Positions 1 through 9,297 of a stretch of 42,098 nucleotides of DNA are shown piece after piece. The notes under the pieces were generated by a model, which worked only from the letters and a program-made list of their open reading frames with translations, searched no databases and was not told the DNA's origin. A program made the translations under genes and the position numbers. Position 1 is the first letter of the stretch. Each line of letters opens with the position of its first letter. This DNA comes from RPQK01 sp041946865 (GTDB lineage: Bacteria > Acidobacteriota > UBA6911 > RPQK01), in assembly GCA_041946865.1 (NCBI GenBank), contig JBHGBF010000064.1, positions 1-42,098 of the forward strand, written 5' to 3'.

Positions 1-1888
1 GCCTGAGGACCTCGAGCATTTCCCGGTAGTACTCCGGGGCCAGTTGTTCCGCGCCCTGCAGGAGAATGCGGCGTTTGACGAACAGCCTGAGATAGCGGCG
101 GTAGCGGTACCCTACGGCAAACAGGAGGAGACCGCCCGGAAGCGCCCAGAACAGCACGGCGATGTCCGAGAGTCGAGCCGCCAGAAATTCGTCCTGGAGA
201 GCCTCGCGGATCACTCGCAGTCTCCCGAGCAGCCGGCCCGTGCCGGTCAGAAACCGAAACAGCTCTCGCCCCGTCGATTGGAACAGGGTGACCTGTCCGA
301 TACGATCGAACGTAATCACCTCGGTCCAGAAAGAATCGAGCGCATCAAGCCACTGCGCGCCGAGGCGCAGGTAGAATGTTTCTTCTTCGGTGGCCGGCGG
401 CGTGGGGTCGAATTCCACCCAGCCTCCGCCCTCGAAGTACGCCTCGACCCAGCTGTGGGCGTCGGACTGCCGGACGACAAAGTGGTCGCTCCAGCTGTTG
501 AATTCACCTCGACGAAAACCGTTGACCACCCGGCAGGGGATGCCGATCGAGCGCAGCATCACGGCTTGGGCTGCGGCAAAATACTCGCAGTGACCCGCCT
601 TGTGCTCAAAAAGGAAATCGGCGAGGGGATCAGCGGCCGCCCCCGGCTCGTTATCCAGGCTGTACCGGTAGTTCTGCCTGAGAAACCTTTCGACGGCCAG
701 GGCGCGCGCCAGCGCCGTCGGCTTGTTTCGCGTGATTTCCTGCGCCAGCGCCCGTATCCGAGGGTCAATCTCAGGCAGTTGGAGATAGGGCTCCATGCCC
801 CGGGGCGGGCCTGCCGCTCGCTGGGCGGCCGCCAGCCTCTGGGCCCGGGTCATGATGTCGGAATACACCACATAGGTGGACCGGTGAAGGCGCGGGGGCA
901 AGTAGGTAAACGAGTTGTTTCCGTCTTCGACGATATAGCTGCCGTGGCCTCCGAAACCAGAGATGGAGATGATGTCGGGGGCGCCAAACACGATGTTGGT
1001 GAAGGGCTCGACGAAGAAAGTTTGCCGGAGCTGGGTCTCCTGCTGCCGCCTGGTCCGCGGTACGATGAACGACCTGTACAGCTGATTCTGGTAAATCTGC
1101 TGCTCGTTCCGTCGGGTGTTCGACCAGACCTTTCCATCGTAACGATCCAGCGCTATTCCCCGCCATTTCAGCTCGACAGGCAACGTCTCGACCGGCTTGT
1201 CGGTCCTGACTCTCATGACGATCCGCGCGTCGCTCAAGATCCGGCCCAGTTCGCCGAGGACCACACGATCGGAGAAACCGGTCATCTGCGCCAGGCTGTC
1301 GCCGTGAGTGCGAAGGAATGACACGCCGCCCCGCGGTATGACCACGAAAATCGGAATTGCCAGAAGCAGGATCAGAAGGGTCACCGTCGCCGACATCTGC
1401 AGGTAGGCTTTGTGCGAGAAACTGACCCGCCGGTTTTCCAGATAAGCCGCCCTGGTCTCAAAGAGCATAAAGGCCTGGATCGAGAAAAAGACGTAAATGG
1501 CGAGGGTCACGAGGAAGAAAGCAGAGATCGTATAGGTCGACGCAAGGAGCACAAAAACAAACGAAATCAGGTACAGGAACAGATAGTCCCGGCCGGTTGA
1601 CGCTGAAACGAGCCTCAGGAGACTCATCAGCACGAGCAGGTGCACCAGCCCTTCTATGACCGGCGACCGCAGCGACACCTCAACCACGAACCAACCGAGC
1701 AGGCCGAGGACCAGGACCAGCTGCACGCCGTAAGACAGGCTCAGGCCTCCCAGCCGCGCAATCAAAAGAACGACGAGCAGGTACAGACCCGCCAGCGGGG
1801 GGGAAACCGCGCCGGACGCAAAAAGGCTGAAGGACCCCGCAAGGAGCAGAAGATAGCTGTAGAGTCGGAACGCGCGTTCAAACGTCAT
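1..1888 (-). CDS. TgpA-like transglutaminase-domain membrane protein (3' end cut by window edge)
   Basis: This reading frame is open from an ATG at 1888 to the left edge, giving at least 629 residues. The N-terminus (MTFERAFRLYSYLLLLAG) is followed by a run of hydrophobic segments, as in the DUF3488/TgpA family. Further in is a transglutaminase-like core: AGHCEYF carries the candidate catalytic Cys, DAHSWVEAYF the His and WVEFDPTP the Asp, in that order. The family couples an N-terminal membrane domain to an extracytoplasmic transglutaminase-like domain; the substrate is unknown. Its start codon overlaps the end of the DUF58 gene by 11 bp, so the two are translationally coupled, and MoxR lies just upstream. 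This MoxR-DUF58-transglutaminase trio is a recurrent bacterial module. The C-terminus lies outside the window. Confidence 0.85.
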   Translation of the reverse strand, partial: MTFERAFRLYSYLLLLAGSFSLFASGAVSPPLAGLYLLVVLLIARLGGLSLSYGVQLVLVLGLLGWFVVEVSLRSPVIEGLVHLLVLMSLLRLVSASTGRDYLFLYLISFVFVLLASTYTISAFFLVTLAIYVFFSIQAFMLFETRAAYLENRRVSFSHKAYLQMSATVTLLILLLAIPIFVVIPRGGVSFLRTHGDSLAQMTGFSDRVVLGELGRILSDARIVMRVRTDKPVETLPVELKWRGIALDRYDGKVWSNTRRNEQQIYQNQLYRSFIVPRTRRQQETQLRQTFFVEPFTNIVFGAPDIISISGFGGHGSYIVEDGNNSFTYLPPRLHRSTYVVYSDIMTRAQRLAAAQRAAGPPRGMEPYLQLPEIDPRIRALAQEITRNKPTALARALAVERFLRQNYRYSLDNEPGAAADPLADFLFEHKAGHCEYFAAAQAVMLRSIGIPCRVVNGFRRGEFNSWSDHFVVRQSDAHSWVEAYFEGGGWVEFDPTPPATEEETFYLRLGAQWLDALDSFWTEVITFDRIGQVTLFQSTGRELFRFLTGTGRLLGRLRVIREALQDEFLAARLSDIAVLFWALPGGLLLFAVGYRYRRYLRLFVKRRILLQGAEQLAPEYYREMLEVLR

Positions 1889-3164
1889 TCGCGCGGCTCC
1901 ATTTCAGATAGTCGATGACCGGCCCTCGAGATGACTCCGCTTTGAGACCGGCTGCGAACATCACCGAGCCGGAAGGCCGATCCTCGGGATCAATCTTCTG
2001 CTCGCTCGAGGGCTGAACCGAGGCCAGATACTCCATCAAATTCCGATAGCTTTCTGCCCTGCCGTTGACCGTGGCCCGGAATTCGCCCGAGTCGAAGAGG
2101 AAGGTCCGGCGTCGTTCATGGTAATAACTGCAGAGGGACGCCACGTACGAGACGGCGGTTTCAAAAGCGGACCGGGTCGCCGGCGAGACCACGGGCAGAT
2201 AGGTCGAGAAGGCGATCGAGACCGGCTGGTCTTCTTCGGCAGAGTAGTCCCTTACCATCAAATGAGCGGTCTTGGCCGTGGACTTCCAGTGGACGTGCCG
2301 AGCATCGTCTCCCGGCAAATAGCCCCTGATGTTGTAAAGACTGCCGCCAGTCCCGCGCCGATTCTGCTCCTGACTCCCATCCAGGTACGGATAAAGCAGG
2401 AGCAACTGATCCACATCGCGCAGCCGGGGATAAACCACGATACTTCCCGACGCCTGGATTTCCCGCCCCCGCGAAAAGAATCCGAAAGGGAAAGTCGTCC
2501 GCACCTCAAAACCGGTCACAGGGTAAATACCCCGACGTTCGAATGCGCAGACGAGGGGCAAAGAAAGCGAACCTCCAGGTTTGATGAAGGGGAACATCTT
2601 CTCCTGCAGAAAGAAGTCGGTCCCTTCGGGCTCGGAGTCCTCGTCTTTGCGACTCTTCAGCCGCAGGGCAAAAGACGGAAATCGACGCTTCAGGTTCTGC
2701 AGCGTGAGCATGAAGACGGCCTTCTGGCCGGCATGGATCGCGTCCGGAGCACGCAAGGTGATACGTAGCTCGTAAAGCACCAGATTGGAAATCAGCCCCG
2801 AGACGATCATGGCCGCCATAAGGGTGGACAAGACCAGGATCAGCAGGTTGTTTCCGGTGTTCAGGCTGGAAAGAGCGACGAGAACGACGACAAGGACAAA
2901 GAAGGCCCCCCGGCGGGTAAAACGGAAAAACTGGAGGCGGTTGAGAAAATCGAGCTTGAGTCTGAGCACCAGTCGCGGAATCAAGGTGACACTGACCACC
3001 AGCAGAAAGCTCAGTGAAAGGATCGACAGGAACACCGAGGCGTACATCTGGCCCTGCTGGCGCGCTACGGTCCCGAGTAGCGCCAGAACAGCTGCGACCA
3101 CAAGAAAAACGCTCGACCAGATGACCTGACCGACCGGCAATCGCCCGGGATGTGCTTTGGGCAT
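1878..3164 (-). CDS. DUF58 domain-containing protein
   Basis: A protein of 428 residues if started at the ATG at 3164 (MPKAHPGRLP). Two hydrophobic stretches near the N-terminus (around VIWSSVFLVVAAVLALLG and the following VFLSILSLSFLLVV) are followed by another pair near residues 75-125. The C-terminal half holds the DUF58 signature LPGDDARHVHWKSTAKTAHL followed by MVRDYSAEED. DUF58 proteins are related to von Willebrand A folds and work with MoxR ATPases. A GTG at 3200 would add 12 residues, but those codons lie inside a strong fold-back sequence, so the ATG is preferred; no convincing Shine-Dalgarno is seen for either. The biochemical role is unknown. Confidence 0.88.
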   Translation of the reverse strand: MPKAHPGRLPVGQVIWSSVFLVVAAVLALLGTVARQQGQMYASVFLSILSLSFLLVVSVTLIPRLVLRLKLDFLNRLQFFRFTRRGAFFVLVVVLVALSSLNTGNNLLILVLSTLMAAMIVSGLISNLVLYELRITLRAPDAIHAGQKAVFMLTLQNLKRRFPSFALRLKSRKDEDSEPEGTDFFLQEKMFPFIKPGGSLSLPLVCAFERRGIYPVTGFEVRTTFPFGFFSRGREIQASGSIVVYPRLRDVDQLLLLYPYLDGSQEQNRRGTGGSLYNIRGYLPGDDARHVHWKSTAKTAHLMVRDYSAEEDQPVSIAFSTYLPVVSPATRSAFETAVSYVASLCSYYHERRRTFLFDSGEFRATVNGRAESYRNLMEYLASVQPSSEQKIDPEDRPSGSVMFAAGLKAESSRGPVIDYLKWSRANDV

Positions 3165-3175
3165 GGTTTCGTGGT

Positions 3176-3285
3176 GGAGGTTCCGCTGTAGTCGGCCCAC
3201 GAACCAATACGGACGAACACGGACAAAAAAGTCTCTGTTCGTGTTTGTTCGTGGGTTGGTTCGTGGACCCTACAGCGGAATCTCC
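3176..3285. repeat. Fold-back (inverted repeat) element at the moxR-DUF58 junction
   Basis: Outer arms 3176-3191 and 3270-3285 match at 15 of 16 positions. Inner arms 3197-3207 (CCACGAACCAA) and 3256-3266 are perfect complements, and further short ACGAAC/GTTCGT matches continue toward the centre at 3213-3218 and 3247-3252. The arms are built from reiterated CACGAAC-like words. The right outer arm includes the moxR stop codon and last codons, so the hairpin would form in the moxR-DUF58 mRNA between the two genes. It could act as an RNA-stability or attenuation element, or it may simply be a repeat remnant. Confidence 0.75.
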
Positions 3286-4241
3286 ACTTCCTCCATCAAG
3301 CCTTTGATAACCGACTCAGCTTCAACGCTTCTGGGCAGGGGCGAGGAATACCTGGCGTTAATGATGACGCGGTGAGAGAAGACGGGCACCACCAGACATT
3401 TGATGTCGTCGGGCACGCAGTAGTTTCGCCCCGCCAGGAAAGCGCGGGCTTGAGCGGCCCGATAGAGGGCCATGGTTCCCCTCGGACTTATCCCGAGCGT
3501 CAGCTGTTCATTGGCCCGGGTCATCCGCGTCAACGCCATCAAGTAATTCAGCAGGGAATCATGTACTTGAACCTTCTCGACGTGCCTCTGGGCCTCCTGT
3601 ATGTCCTCAGCGGACAAGACGGGTGTCAGTCCTTCGGCGGTGCTGTAGTTGATCTGCGCGCGGACGATCTGCTTTTCGTCGTCTTCACTCGGGTAGCCCA
3701 TCTGGATGCGCATCAGGAACCGGTCCAGCTGGGACTCGGGCAAAGGGTATGTCCCATGGTGCTCGATCGGGTTCTGGGTGGCCACGACCATGAACGGTTG
3801 TGGGAGAACGTAAGTCTGGTCTTCGACCGTGACCTTTCCTTCGCTCATGGCCTCCAGAAGCGCGCTCTGCGTCTTAGGAGTCGTCCGGTTGATCTCGTCT
3901 GCCAGGATCAGGTTCGCGAAGATCGGCCCTTTGCGGAATTCAAAGCTTCGTTCCGCCTGGTTGAAGATCGAGACCCCCGTCAGGTCCGAAGGAAGCAGGT
4001 CGCTGGTGAACTGAATGCGCTGAAACGTACAGTCAAATGAGCGCGCCATGGCGTGAGCGAGCGTCGTCTTGCCGACTCCCGGCACATCCTCGATGAGCAG
4101 ATGCCCCTTGGCCAGCAAAGCCACAATCGCCAGATCAACAACGTCGGATTTCCCCTTGATGACCTTCTCGATCGACTGCTTCAGTAAGCGGATCTTTGAC
4201 TCGAACTGCGTGGCTGCACCCACAGCACGGTATGATAGCAC
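3270..4241 (-). CDS. MoxR-family AAA+ ATPase
   Basis: 323 residues, the usual MoxR length. Walker A is PGVGKTTLA around residues 55-63 and the Walker B region reads LILADEINRTTPKTQSALLE, the hallmark of the MoxR clade. The lid region ends with LGISPRGTMALYRAAQARAF and a VPDDIK motif, also typical. MoxR ATPases are thought to act as chaperones that mature or activate partner proteins, often ones with von Willebrand A or DUF58 domains. The downstream genes on the same strand (DUF58 and transglutaminase) are the expected partners. It probably belongs to one operon with them, interrupted by the hairpin at 3176-3285. Confidence 0.93.
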   Translation of the reverse strand: MLSYRAVGAATQFESKIRLLKQSIEKVIKGKSDVVDLAIVALLAKGHLLIEDVPGVGKTTLAHAMARSFDCTFQRIQFTSDLLPSDLTGVSIFNQAERSFEFRKGPIFANLILADEINRTTPKTQSALLEAMSEGKVTVEDQTYVLPQPFMVVATQNPIEHHGTYPLPESQLDRFLMRIQMGYPSEDDEKQIVRAQINYSTAEGLTPVLSAEDIQEAQRHVEKVQVHDSLLNYLMALTRMTRANEQLTLGISPRGTMALYRAAQARAFLAGRNYCVPDDIKCLVVPVFSHRVIINARYSSPLPRSVEAESVIKGLMEEVEIPL

Positions 4242-4334
4242 GCGGCGGGCGGAATAGTGGACCTCACGAAGGGAATGGGTGGAAGAGAAGCGGGCTAATT
4301 CGGGCTTCCTCCGCGCCTTCCCCTTCGTCCAGGC

Positions 4335-5357
4335 CTAGAACAAGCCTCTCTGGGGCCGCCGCGGATCAACCCCGAAGTGTTCGAAGGCCCGCTGGGTGGC
4401 GGTTCGGCCGCGAGGCGTCCGATTGAGGAAACCGACCTGGATCAGGTACGGCTCGTAGATATCCTCGATGGCATCTTTTTCCTCGCTGATGGCCGCCGAC
4501 AGGGTGTTGACTCCCACGGGGCCGCCCCCGAATTTCTCGATGATGGTCAGGAGCAGCTTGCGGTCGATCTCATCGAAGCCGTAGCGATCCACGTTCATCA
4601 TTTCGAGCGCCTTGCAGGCGATTTCGTGATTGATCACGCCATCCGCCCGGACTTGGGCGTAGTCGCGCACACGTCTGAGCAGCCGGTTGGCGATGCGGGG
4701 CGTACCCCGGCTCCGCTGGGCGATCTCCAGGGCCCCTTCCTCGTCAATCTGGACCTCCAGGATGCCAGCCGACCGGCTGACGATGTACTTCAGGCTGGCG
4801 ACGTCATAAAAATCAAGACGCTGAATGATGCCGAACCTTCCCAGGAGCGGAGAGGTCAAAAGCCCGGTCCGGGTGGTGGCGCCTACCAATGTGAATCTGG
4901 GGATATCGATCTTTATGGAACGGGCACCCGGCCCTTCCCCGATGATGATGTCAATCTGGAAGTCCTCCATCGCCGGGTAGAGGATCTCCTCAATGGCCGG
5001 ATGCAGCCGGTGGATCTCGTCGATGAACAGAACGTCGTGTTCCTCGAGGTTGGTCAGGATTGCGGCCAGATCGCCTCGTTTCTCAATGGCCGGCCCGGAG
5101 GTTGCGCGAAACCCGACGTTCAGCTCGTTGGCGAGGATTTGCGCGAGCGTCGTCTTCCCCAGACCCGGCGGGCCGAACAGCAGCACGTGGTCCAGTTCCT
5201 CGTGCCGCCGGCGGGCCGCTTCCACGGCTATTGACAGGTTTTCCTTGATTTTCTGCTGCCCGACGAACTCTTTCAGATAACGAGGCCTGAGGGTGTTCTC
5301 AAAGACCTTCTCGTCATCCCGGTCAACCGGGTTCATCAGGCGGTTTTCGTCTTCCAT
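4335..5357 (-). CDS. ruvB: Holliday junction branch migration DNA helicase RuvB
   Basis: 340 residues, typical of RuvB. It opens with LRPRYLKEFVGQQKIKENL, followed by Walker A GPPGLGKTTLAQ, Walker B VLFIDEIHRLHP and the sensor motif GATTRTGLL. The C-terminal winged-helix portion contains GGGPVGVNTLSAAI and GFLNRTPRGR. RuvB is the hexameric ATP-driven motor that drives branch migration at Holliday junctions together with RuvA. The ruvA stop lies 6 bp upstream of this ATG, so the pair is an operon in the usual ruvA-ruvB order. No ruvC is visible next to it. Confidence 0.98.
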   Translation of the reverse strand: MEDENRLMNPVDRDDEKVFENTLRPRYLKEFVGQQKIKENLSIAVEAARRRHEELDHVLLFGPPGLGKTTLAQILANELNVGFRATSGPAIEKRGDLAAILTNLEEHDVLFIDEIHRLHPAIEEILYPAMEDFQIDIIIGEGPGARSIKIDIPRFTLVGATTRTGLLTSPLLGRFGIIQRLDFYDVASLKYIVSRSAGILEVQIDEEGALEIAQRSRGTPRIANRLLRRVRDYAQVRADGVINHEIACKALEMMNVDRYGFDEIDRKLLLTIIEKFGGGPVGVNTLSAAISEEKDAIEDIYEPYLIQVGFLNRTPRGRTATQRAFEHFGVDPRRPQRGLF

Positions 5358-5363
5358 GGGCGC

Positions 5364-5963
5364 CTAACCGGAGATCCGCCTCAAAGACCGCCGCAGCAAG
5401 TCCTCGAATCGGCCCCCGGGTACTTCCTTCATAACCTGCGTGACTGCTTTTTCGGCCACCGGGCGGCCGTAACCAAGATTGACCAGCGCGGAAACGACGT
5501 CCGACTGCAGGGAGGAGGCCGGAAGCGGTAGTTCTGCTCCCTTCCCCGACTCGGCCATCACGGTTCGAACCTTGTCCTTCAGTTCGAGCACCAGTCGTTC
5601 GGCCGTCTTCTTTCCGATACCCGGAATACTGCTCAACCTCACAACGTCCCCCCCGGCCAGGGCGCGGATCAGCTCCTCTCCGGGGAGCCCTGAAAGCGCG
5701 GCAATGGCCAGCCGGGGGCCTACGCCTGACACCTGGATCAGCATGGTGAAGAGGCGTTTCTCCAGGGTCGTGAGAAACCCGTAAAGGCTCAGCGTGTCCT
5801 CTCGGACATGCGTGTAAACGTGCAAACCCGCGCAGGAGCCGACGTCCCCCAGATCATAGTAGGTCGAAAAAGGGATCGTAACCTCGTATCCGACACCCCC
5901 GACATCCAGCACAATCCGGTCGGCCGCTTTGCTGAAAAGGGTCCCTCGAAGCCAGGCTATCAT
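5364..5963 (-). CDS. ruvA: Holliday junction branch migration protein RuvA
   Basis: 199 residues, normal for RuvA. The OB-fold N-terminus (MIAWLRGTLFSKAADRIVLD) is followed by the tandem helix-hairpin-helix region: QVSGVGPRLAIAALSGL and SSIPGIGKKTAERLVLELKD. A small C-terminal domain (VSALVNLGYGRPVAEKAV), which contacts RuvB, ends the protein. RuvA tetramers bind Holliday junctions and load RuvB. It is the first gene of the ruvAB pair and is divergent from purF across a 163-bp gap. Confidence 0.98.
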   Translation of the reverse strand: MIAWLRGTLFSKAADRIVLDVGGVGYEVTIPFSTYYDLGDVGSCAGLHVYTHVREDTLSLYGFLTTLEKRLFTMLIQVSGVGPRLAIAALSGLPGEELIRALAGGDVVRLSSIPGIGKKTAERLVLELKDKVRTVMAESGKGAELPLPASSLQSDVVSALVNLGYGRPVAEKAVTQVMKEVPGGRFEDLLRRSLRRISG

Positions 5964-5998
5964 CGTGGAGGATTATAAAGGAAAGGGTCTGGCAAGCG

Positions 5999-6061
5999 AT
6001 TGACGATTCCAGGCATTCCAGGCAAGAGGCTGCGCCTCCCGGGAACCGTCAATGCTATAAT
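5999..6061 (+). promoter_or_regulatory. Putative purF promoter with an upstream fold-back
   Basis: An extended -10 box, TGCTATAAT (6053-6061), sits about 65 bp upstream of the purF start. No good -35 hexamer is seen 17 bp upstream, which is tolerated by extended -10 promoters. Immediately upstream is an inverted repeat, 5999-6010 (ATTGACGATTCC) against 6042-6053, matching at 11 of 12 positions, enclosing a tandem ATTCCAGGC pair (6006-6023) and a small GAGGC/GCCTC hairpin (6026-6038). This could be an operator or another fold-back remnant. No known PurR or guanine-riboswitch sequence was recognised. Confidence 0.4.
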
Positions 6062-6126
6062 GAAGGCCCTCATAGGATTGCAGCCCTTTAAGTCGAGGTG
6101 TCTTTCTCTGGGGGTATCTTCAAGTA

Positions 6127-7593
6127 ATGGACCCTGAAAGATTTAACAAAGGAGACTGGCTCGAAGACGACAAGTTCCACGACCACTGCGGGGTGTTCGG
6201 GATCGTGGACAGTCTGGAAGCGGCCCAGCACGCGTTTCTGGGGCTGTACGGCCTGCAACACCGCGGTCAGGAATCTGCAGGAATTGTCACGTCCGACGGC
6301 AACACTCTCTACTTGCACAAGGGCATGGGGCATGTGGCCGAGATTTTCAACGACGCCATCCTGAGGCAGCTGCCGGGGGGCAGCGCGATCGGGCATGTCC
6401 GCTACTCGACGGCTGGAGGCAGCGCCCTGGTCAACGCCCAGCCGATACGAATCGATTCCAACCGGGGCCCGCTGGCCCTGGCCCACAACGGTAATCTGGT
6501 CAACAGCGTCAAGATTCGCCAGAAGCTGGAAGAGCAGGGCGCGATCTTCCAGTCGACCAGTGATACCGAAGTTATTCTCCACCTTCTGGCCCGCTGCCCG
6601 ATTGATGACATGGACAAGGCGCTCTGCAACGTCCTCACCTATGTGCAAGGCGCGTACTCCCTGGTCCTGCTCACCCGCAAGAAGCTGTACGCGATCCGGG
6701 ACCCGTACGGTGTACGTCCTTTGTGCCTCGGGCGCCTGAACGGCTCTTACGTCGTGGCCTCCGAGACCTGCTCATTCGATCTGCTCGGCGCCGAATACCT
6801 CCGCGATGTCATGCCCGGAGAGATTCTGCGGATCGAAAACGGCGAGACCTTCTCGTCACGATTGCCGTCGGCCCCGCGCCCGGCGTTCTGCATTTTCGAG
6901 CATGTTTACTTCAGCCGCCCTGACAGCAAAGTTTTCGAAAGGAGCGTCCACAAAAGTCGCTATAAGATGGGACGGCAACTGGCCCGGGAAGCGCCGGTCG
7001 CGGCCGACCTGGTCGTTCCCGTGCCCGACTCAGGTGTAACCGCCGCCCTGGGTTTCTCCGACGAATCGCGAATCCCTTTCACCATGGGACTTGTCCGGAA
7101 CCACTATGTAGGCCGAACCTTCATCCAGCCTAAGCAGTCGGCACGGCACCTGAGCGTTCGAGTCAAGCTGAACCCGGTGAAAGAGCTGCTCAGGAATAAG
7201 CGGATCATTCTGATCGACGACTCCATCGTTCGCGGCACCACGAGTCGAAAGATCGTGGATATGGTCAGGCAGGCCGGCGCCAGCGAAGTTCACATGAGGG
7301 TCAGCTCGCCACCCACCATCGCCCCCTGCTATTACGGGATCGATACGCCCACCTACCGTGAGCTGATCGCCGCCAACAAGAGCATCGAGGAGATTCGCCT
7401 ATTCATAGGCGCCGACAGCCTCCAGTATCTTTCCCTGGCAGGCATGAAAGCGGCTGTCTCCGACGGCCAGGATTTCTGCTCGGCTTGCTTTGATGAAAAA
7501 TACCCGATCACCGTTGCTCATGAGCGACGTCAAAGGGCACTGTTCGATATGAAGGAGTTGGTTCCGCTGGAACGCGCGGTCGAGAAGAAGTGA
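6127..7593 (+). CDS. purF: Amidophosphoribosyltransferase, [4Fe-4S] type
   Basis: 488 residues. It catalyses the first committed step of purine synthesis, making 5-phosphoribosylamine from PRPP and glutamine. The N-terminal nucleophile is Cys21 in DHCGVFGI, so a 20-residue propeptide should be removed, as in the Bacillus-type enzyme. The PRPP-binding loop reads IILIDDSIVRGTTSRKIV. Cysteines matching the cluster ligands of the Bacillus enzyme are present: PAFCIFEHVYFSRPDS, TIAPCYYG and DFCSACF. This indicates an oxygen-sensitive [4Fe-4S] form rather than the cluster-free E. coli type. The stop codon is followed after one base by the heptamer array that separates it from purM. Confidence 0.97.
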   Translation: MDPERFNKGDWLEDDKFHDHCGVFGIVDSLEAAQHAFLGLYGLQHRGQESAGIVTSDGNTLYLHKGMGHVAEIFNDAILRQLPGGSAIGHVRYSTAGGSALVNAQPIRIDSNRGPLALAHNGNLVNSVKIRQKLEEQGAIFQSTSDTEVILHLLARCPIDDMDKALCNVLTYVQGAYSLVLLTRKKLYAIRDPYGVRPLCLGRLNGSYVVASETCSFDLLGAEYLRDVMPGEILRIENGETFSSRLPSAPRPAFCIFEHVYFSRPDSKVFERSVHKSRYKMGRQLAREAPVAADLVVPVPDSGVTAALGFSDESRIPFTMGLVRNHYVGRTFIQPKQSARHLSVRVKLNPVKELLRNKRIILIDDSIVRGTTSRKIVDMVRQAGASEVHMRVSSPPTIAPCYYGIDTPTYRELIAANKSIEEIRLFIGADSLQYLSLAGMKAAVSDGQDFCSACFDEKYPITVAHERRQRALFDMKELVPLERAVEKK

Positions 7594-7594
7594 T

Positions 7595-8259
<665 letters not shown>

Positions 8260-8274
8260 ATGGGGGAGCGAGTG

Positions 8275-9297
8275 ATGAAATACAGTGACGGCGGAGTTGA
8301 TATTGATCGATCCAATGAAGCGAAGAGACGCATCAAGAGCCTGGTCCGTTCGACGTTTACGGAAGCTGTGGTCGGGGACATCGGCGCTTTTGGCGGGATG
8401 TACCGGCCGGATTTTCTCTCTCTCCAGAAGCCTGTCCTGGTTTCCAGCGCCGACGGAGTAGGCACCAAGCTGAAGGTCGCTTTCCTTTCCGGGATTCACG
8501 ACACTGTGGGGATCGACCTGGTCTCTCATTGCACCAATGACATCCTGGTCGAAGGGGCTTTTCCGCTTTTCTTCCTCGATTACATCGCCTCCGGCCGCGT
8601 CGAGCCGGCCGTCATTGAGCAGTTGGTCAAGGGCCTGGCGGAAGGCTGCAAACAATCCCAGTGCGTGCTGATCGGCGGCGAGACGGCCGAGATGCCTGAT
8701 TTTTACCAGGCGGGGGAGTATGACCTCGCGGGCTTCATCGTGGGGATGGTGGACGAGTCCAAGCTGCTCGGGGCGCGCAACGTCACGCTGGGTGACGTCC
8801 TCATTGGCCTGCGTTCCTCTGGTCTCCACACAAATGGCTACTCGCTCGCCCGCAAGATCTTTTTTGAAGAGGAGAAACTGCGGGTGGACTCGTACGTTGA
8901 TTCGCTGGGCCGGACTGTCGGCGAGGAATTGCTGGCGCCCCATCGAAACTACCTGCCGGTCGTGAAGGAGCTGGTCCAATCGGACGATCTGCACGCCATG
9001 GCCCACATTACCGGCGGTGGGATCACCGAGAACCTGGATCGCGTTTTGCCGTCGGACCTTGACGCTGCGGTCCAACGCGGCAGCTGGGAAGTCCTCCCGG
9101 TCTTTCGCTTCCTCAGGGAGCGCGGGCAGGTCGAAGATGATGAAATGTACCGGACGTTCAACATGGGAATAGGCCTGATTCTGGTCGTGGCCAGGGAGCG
9201 TCTGGGCCGGGTCGAGGATTATCTCAGGACGCAGAACGAGCAGTATTACCTCATCGGCGAAGTAGTGGAAGGAACGGGAAAGGTGCGCTACGTATGA
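8275..9297 (+). CDS. purM: Phosphoribosylformylglycinamidine cyclo-ligase (AIR synthetase)
   Basis: 340 residues from the ATG at 8275 (MKYSDGGVDIDRSNEAKRRI); a GGGGGAG Shine-Dalgarno at 8262-8268 supports this start over the in-frame ATG at 8260, which abuts the repeat array. Family motifs are present: FGGMYRP, SADGVGTKLKVAF, VSHCTNDILVEGAFPLFFLD, IGGETAEMPDFY and ITGGGITENLDRVLP. PurM closes the imidazole ring to form AIR with ATP. The stop overlaps the purN start (ATGA), so purM and purN are translationally coupled, whereas purF is separated by the heptamer array. Confidence 0.97.
   Translation: MKYSDGGVDIDRSNEAKRRIKSLVRSTFTEAVVGDIGAFGGMYRPDFLSLQKPVLVSSADGVGTKLKVAFLSGIHDTVGIDLVSHCTNDILVEGAFPLFFLDYIASGRVEPAVIEQLVKGLAEGCKQSQCVLIGGETAEMPDFYQAGEYDLAGFIVGMVDESKLLGARNVTLGDVLIGLRSSGLHTNGYSLARKIFFEEEKLRVDSYVDSLGRTVGEELLAPHRNYLPVVKELVQSDDLHAMAHITGGGITENLDRVLPSDLDAAVQRGSWEVLPVFRFLRERGQVEDDEMYRTFNMGIGLILVVARERLGRVEDYLRTQNEQYYLIGEVVEGTGKVRYV

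Noticed and set aside
44..1321. Long plus-strand ORF opposite the transglutaminase gene
   Set aside because: It is antisense to a gene with intact catalytic motifs and its peptide has no recognisable domain; it results from GC-rich codon bias.
6061..6126. Purine riboswitch before purF
   Set aside because: The leader is only about 60 bases and none of the conserved purine or PRPP riboswitch sequences could be recognised.
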